64,000 nucleotides of DNA from positions 186,001 to 250,000 of the forward strand of contig CAWEVH010000043.1 in assembly GCA_963812415.1 (NCBI GenBank), written 5' to 3'. This document shows positions 61,542 through 64,000 of the stretch, piece after piece. The translations under genes were made by a program, and so were the position numbers. Source of the stretch: JACVRW01 sp963812415 (GTDB taxonomy: Bacteria; Actinomycetota; Thermoleophilia; Solirubrobacterales; Thermoleophilaceae). Each line of letters begins with the position of its first letter. Position 1 is the stretch's first letter. The notes below the pieces were generated by a model that saw only the letters and a list, made by a program, of their open reading frames with translations, searched no databases and had not been told where the DNA came from.

Positions 61542-64000
61542 TCAGGCGGCCGACTCGCGCCGGAGGCGCTTGATCCCGTACAGCGCCTCGTCGGCGCGCG
61601 CCACCAGCCGATCGGGGTCCTCGCCCGGCTCGTGCACCGCGATGCCGAGGCTCGCGTCGATCGACCCGATCGGCGGGCGCGCCGCGCGCGAGATCGCGTC
61701 CTTCAGGCGGCGGGCCACCCGCTCCGCGTCGAGCCGGCTCGCCCCGCCGAGCACGATGGCGAACTCGTCGCCGCCGATCCGGAAGGCGTCGTCCGATCGC
61801 CGCAGACCGGTCCGCAGGGCGTCGGCCAGCAGGCGCAGGGCGAGGTCGCCCGTCTCGTGACCGTGGGTGTCGTTCACGGCCTTGAGGTTGTCCATGTCGC
61901 AGAGGATGAGCGCGAACTCGCGGTCGGCCCGGCCCACCTCGCGGCCGATCCGAGCGCGGAAGGCGCGACGGTTGGGCAGCCCGGTGAGAGCGTCGTGGGT
62001 GGCGTCGTGGCGGAGCTCCGCGGCCTGGTCGGCGGAATGGAGCGCGGCCACAGCCTGGTTGGCGAACAGGCGCAGCGCCTGCAGCCGCGCGCGCGTCGGG
62101 AGCAGCCGGTCGCGTGGGTCGTCGACCCAGATCAGGCCCAGCCGCTCGCCGTCGCGTTCCTCGAGGGGCACGAGCAGCCAGTGGCGCGACCAGGCGTGCG
62201 GCCCGCGACCGTTCATCTCGGAGCGATGGTGCACGCGGTGCTCGCCGAGGCGTTCCTCGGCCACCTCGGTCGGGATCAGGTAGCAGCCCGCCACCTCGAA
62301 CTCCGCCGTGAAGAGGGGCGCGATCGCCTCGAGCGTCATGCCGTGGTTCACGGCCTCGCCGTCCATCTCCCAGCCGCTCCCGGCGACCGGCGCCAGCGCG
62401 CTCCCGGGCTCCTCGGCGAGCTCGATCACGACCTTGTCGAAGCCGAGCGCGTCCTGGATGCCGTCGCAGACCGCCTGGAGCACGTCGTCCGGGCCGTCCG
62501 CCTCGGCCAGCCGCGCCGAGACCTCGAGCACGCTCTCCAGCATGCGCTGGTGCTGCACGTCGTTGGCGGTGTCCTGAGCGATCCGCAGCGCCAGCGCGGC
62601 GTGGCCCGCGATCGCGACCAGCGCGTCGAGCTGCTCGTCGGAGGGCCGCCGGCCCGTGTGGGGCTCGTCGACCGACACGACTCCGATCAGCTCGCCCGTC
62701 GAGTCCCGCAACGGCACGAACAGCGCGTCCTCGGCGCGCCAGGCGTCCGGGTCGTCGGTGGGAGCGATGTCGGGAACGAAGGTCTCGACGCCCAGCTCGT
62801 CCCAGTCGAACTCCTCGCCGGGCACGAAGTAGGCGCCGCGCCGCTCGAACTGCGGGGCGAGGAGCGGGTACCAGGTGTCCGCCGGGGAGGCGCGGCCGAC
62901 GAGCGCCTCGACCGACTGCTCGGAGCCAACCGCGGCGGCGGTGAGCATGTCGTCGAAGGCGGGCCGGTAGACGTTGACCACGACCGCGCCGTAGCCGAGC
63001 AGCTCGCCGATCGTGCGGCACACGTCCTCGAGCACGAGCTGGAGGTCGCGCTCGTCGCGAACCGAGGCGGTGCGCTCGAACATCGCGCCGAGCCGCACGA
63101 GCGTCGCCAGCTTGGAGGCGGCCATCAGGCGCTCCTCTTCGAGCCGATGCGGGACGATCTTCGACCGCTCCGCGCGCAGCTCGCGGCACACCCGCGCGGC
63201 CTCCGGGTCGACCTCCGGCCACGGGGCTCCGGGTCGCGCGAGCGCCCATCCCTGGCCGGTGGCGACGCCCAGGTGGATCAGAACACGCAGCTCGGAGAGC
63301 GTCTCGATTCCCTCCGCGCAGATCGACGCCCCGGTGGAGCGCGCGAAGTGGACGAGCGAGCCGATCAGGGCGATCTTGGCGGGGTCGGCGTGCACGTCCG
63401 CCACCAGCGCCCGGTCCAGCTTGATGATGTCCGCGCGCATGCTCATCACCTGCTGGAGCCCCGCGTATCCCTCGCCGGCGTCGTCGACGGCGATGCGCGC
63501 GCCGCGGGCGCGCAGCGGGTCGAGGTGGCGCTGGAGCCCCTCCACGTCCAGCACGCGCTCCTCCTCGGTGATCTCGACCACCACGCCCTGCAGGTTGGCC
63601 GGCAGCCGCTCGTGGACCTCCGGCGTGCCGAGCGCCGACGGGCTCAGGTTGACCGAGATGAAGGTGTCCTCGGGACGACCGGGGGTCTCGAGCGCGAGCC
63701 CCACGGCCTCCGCCTCCAGCGCCGCCCCCAGCCCGAAGCGATGCGCCTGTGAGAACCACCACGAAGGCGGCAGGCCGGGCTTGCCCTCGAAGCGGGCGAG
63801 CGCCTCGTAGCCCACCGGCTTGCCGGTCGCCAGCGCGACGATCGGCTGGAAGACCGCCGCCACCGCGTGCGGGCGCGCGATCAGCTCCGCGAACTCCTCG
63901 CGCTGCTCGTCGGTGACCACGAAGACGTGCTCGGGGTCGTACCTGCGCGAGCGTCCCCCGCCGCCCGCCTTGGCCCATGCGAGTGCGCCGCTCGCCAGCT
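61542..64000 (-). CDS. EAL-GAF-GAF-GGDEF c-di-GMP turnover protein, 5' end possibly outside
   Basis: At least 792 residues. The N-terminal EAL phosphodiesterase domain keeps all metal and catalytic residues: GYEALARFEG, ISVNLSPSAL, VVVEITEEE, IAVDDAGEGYAGL, IIKLDRALV, CAEGIET and GQGWALA. Two GAF domains follow (LQLVLEDVCRTIGELLGYGAVVVNVYRP and ADGPDDVLQAVCDGIQDALGFDKVVIELAE). The C-terminal GGDEF cyclase (HDALTGLPNRRAF, FRIGGDEFAIVLGG) has an intact signature. Both making and breaking c-di-GMP is thus possible. The frame is open to the window edge (ALAWAKAGGGGRSRRYDPEHVFVV); GTG 63920 is the only internal start, so the true start may be beyond 64000. Confidence 0.9.
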   Translation of the reverse strand, partial: LASGALAWAKAGGGGRSRRYDPEHVFVVTDEQREEFAELIARPHAVAAVFQPIVALATGKPVGYEALARFEGKPGLPPSWWFSQAHRFGLGAALEAEAVGLALETPGRPEDTFISVNLSPSALGTPEVHERLPANLQGVVVEITEEERVLDVEGLQRHLDPLRARGARIAVDDAGEGYAGLQQVMSMRADIIKLDRALVADVHADPAKIALIGSLVHFARSTGASICAEGIETLSELRVLIHLGVATGQGWALARPGAPWPEVDPEAARVCRELRAERSKIVPHRLEEERLMAASKLATLVRLGAMFERTASVRDERDLQLVLEDVCRTIGELLGYGAVVVNVYRPAFDDMLTAAAVGSEQSVEALVGRASPADTWYPLLAPQFERRGAYFVPGEEFDWDELGVETFVPDIAPTDDPDAWRAEDALFVPLRDSTGELIGVVSVDEPHTGRRPSDEQLDALVAIAGHAALALRIAQDTANDVQHQRMLESVLEVSARLAEADGPDDVLQAVCDGIQDALGFDKVVIELAEEPGSALAPVAGSGWEMDGEAVNHGMTLEAIAPLFTAEFEVAGCYLIPTEVAEERLGEHRVHHRSEMNGRGPHAWSRHWLLVPLEERDGERLGLIWVDDPRDRLLPTRARLQALRLFANQAVAALHSADQAAELRHDATHDALTGLPNRRAFRARIGREVGRADREFALILCDMDNLKAVNDTHGHETGDLALRLLADALRTGLRRSDDAFRIGGDEFAIVLGGASRLDAERVARRLKDAISRAARPPIGSIDASLGIAVHEPGEDPDRLVARADEALYGIKRLRRESAA

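Noticed and set aside
58645..61860. 1071-codon plus-strand frame
   Set aside because: Antisense shadow of dnaE2, which carries intact PHP and polymerase motifs.
61110..63752. Long plus-strand open frame with a Pro-Ala-Leu-Thr-rich repeat region
   Set aside because: It is the reverse of the hexapeptide-repeat gene and the EAL-GGDEF gene; most of it has no protein-like composition.

Overview
The window is a chromosomal segment of a very GC-rich bacterium (roughly 70-75 % G+C by eye). Gene content points to a deep-branching actinobacterium of the Thermoleophilia/Solirubrobacterales type: an F420-type LLM oxidoreductase, PdxS/PdxT, a short primary sigma factor, pyruvate phosphate dikinase beside recO, DnaE2, and RTX/LamG and beta-helix surface proteins. 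Placement is inference from gene content and codon style; no rRNA is present. I see no insertion sequence, prophage, CRISPR array or replication origin, and no gene-free stretch longer than about 200 bases.

Layout. 0-12 kb: end of a LamG/RTX surface protein, M29 aminopeptidase, pdxS-pdxT, a secreted hydrolase, an RpiR regulator, a GST, a coiled-coil membrane protein, a small membrane/proline-repeat gene pair, a CAU-anticodon tRNA, and an ECF sigma/anti-sigma pair with a divergent target. 12-23 kb: SDR, LLM oxidoreductase and glycosyltransferase, then an envelope-stress block: csoR, htrA-VWA, a two-component system, and moxR-DUF58-VWA, closed by tRNA-Asn and an HNH gene with an upstream LexA-type box. 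23-33 kb (minus strand): recO-ppdK, a beta-helix protein with a lipoprotein, and dgt-dnaG-rpoD. 33-50 kb: mutM, xerD, NUDIX, M20 peptidase, pyrG, recN, nadK, tlyA, dxs, prenyl synthase, xseB, nusB and efp, the widely conserved 'efp-nusB-xseB-ispA-dxs-tlyA-recN' neighbourhood, interrupted by a plus-strand membrane protein-OsmC-M42 segment. 50-64 kb: SRPBCC and lipase pair, MBL hydrolase, an RsbU-like PAS/GAF phosphatase followed by an RsbW-like ATPase, DUF72, M48 peptidase, SOS-type dnaE2, a cysteine-bearing hexapeptide-repeat protein, and an EAL-GAF-GGDEF c-di-GMP protein.

Two sequence-wide patterns shape the annotation. First, many genes look leaderless: a TANNNT -10 box ends 6-9 nt before the start codon, and I used this to fix several starts. 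Second, at least eight conserved genes are broken by single-base indels where the other frame restores the known family sequence (LLM oxidoreductase, htrA, HNH, beta-helix, tlyA, dxs, PP2C phosphatase, M48, dnaE2). Because essential genes are hit and indels cluster at 52-58 kb, sequencing or assembly error is the likeliest cause, so I annotate the restored genes over their full spans.

The most notable regulatory observations are a motif with identical spacing (GTTATCC-N4-GTGAC-N11-TANNNT) in front of both the htrA and moxR operons; LexA-type boxes at dnaE2 and at the HNH gene; a CsoR operator overlapping the csoR promoter; a Crp-type palindrome at about -42 of a small membrane protein; divergent ECF-type promoters; a stress-sigma-like promoter between the RsbU-like and RsbW-like genes; and an exact 45-bp dyad repeat present twice.
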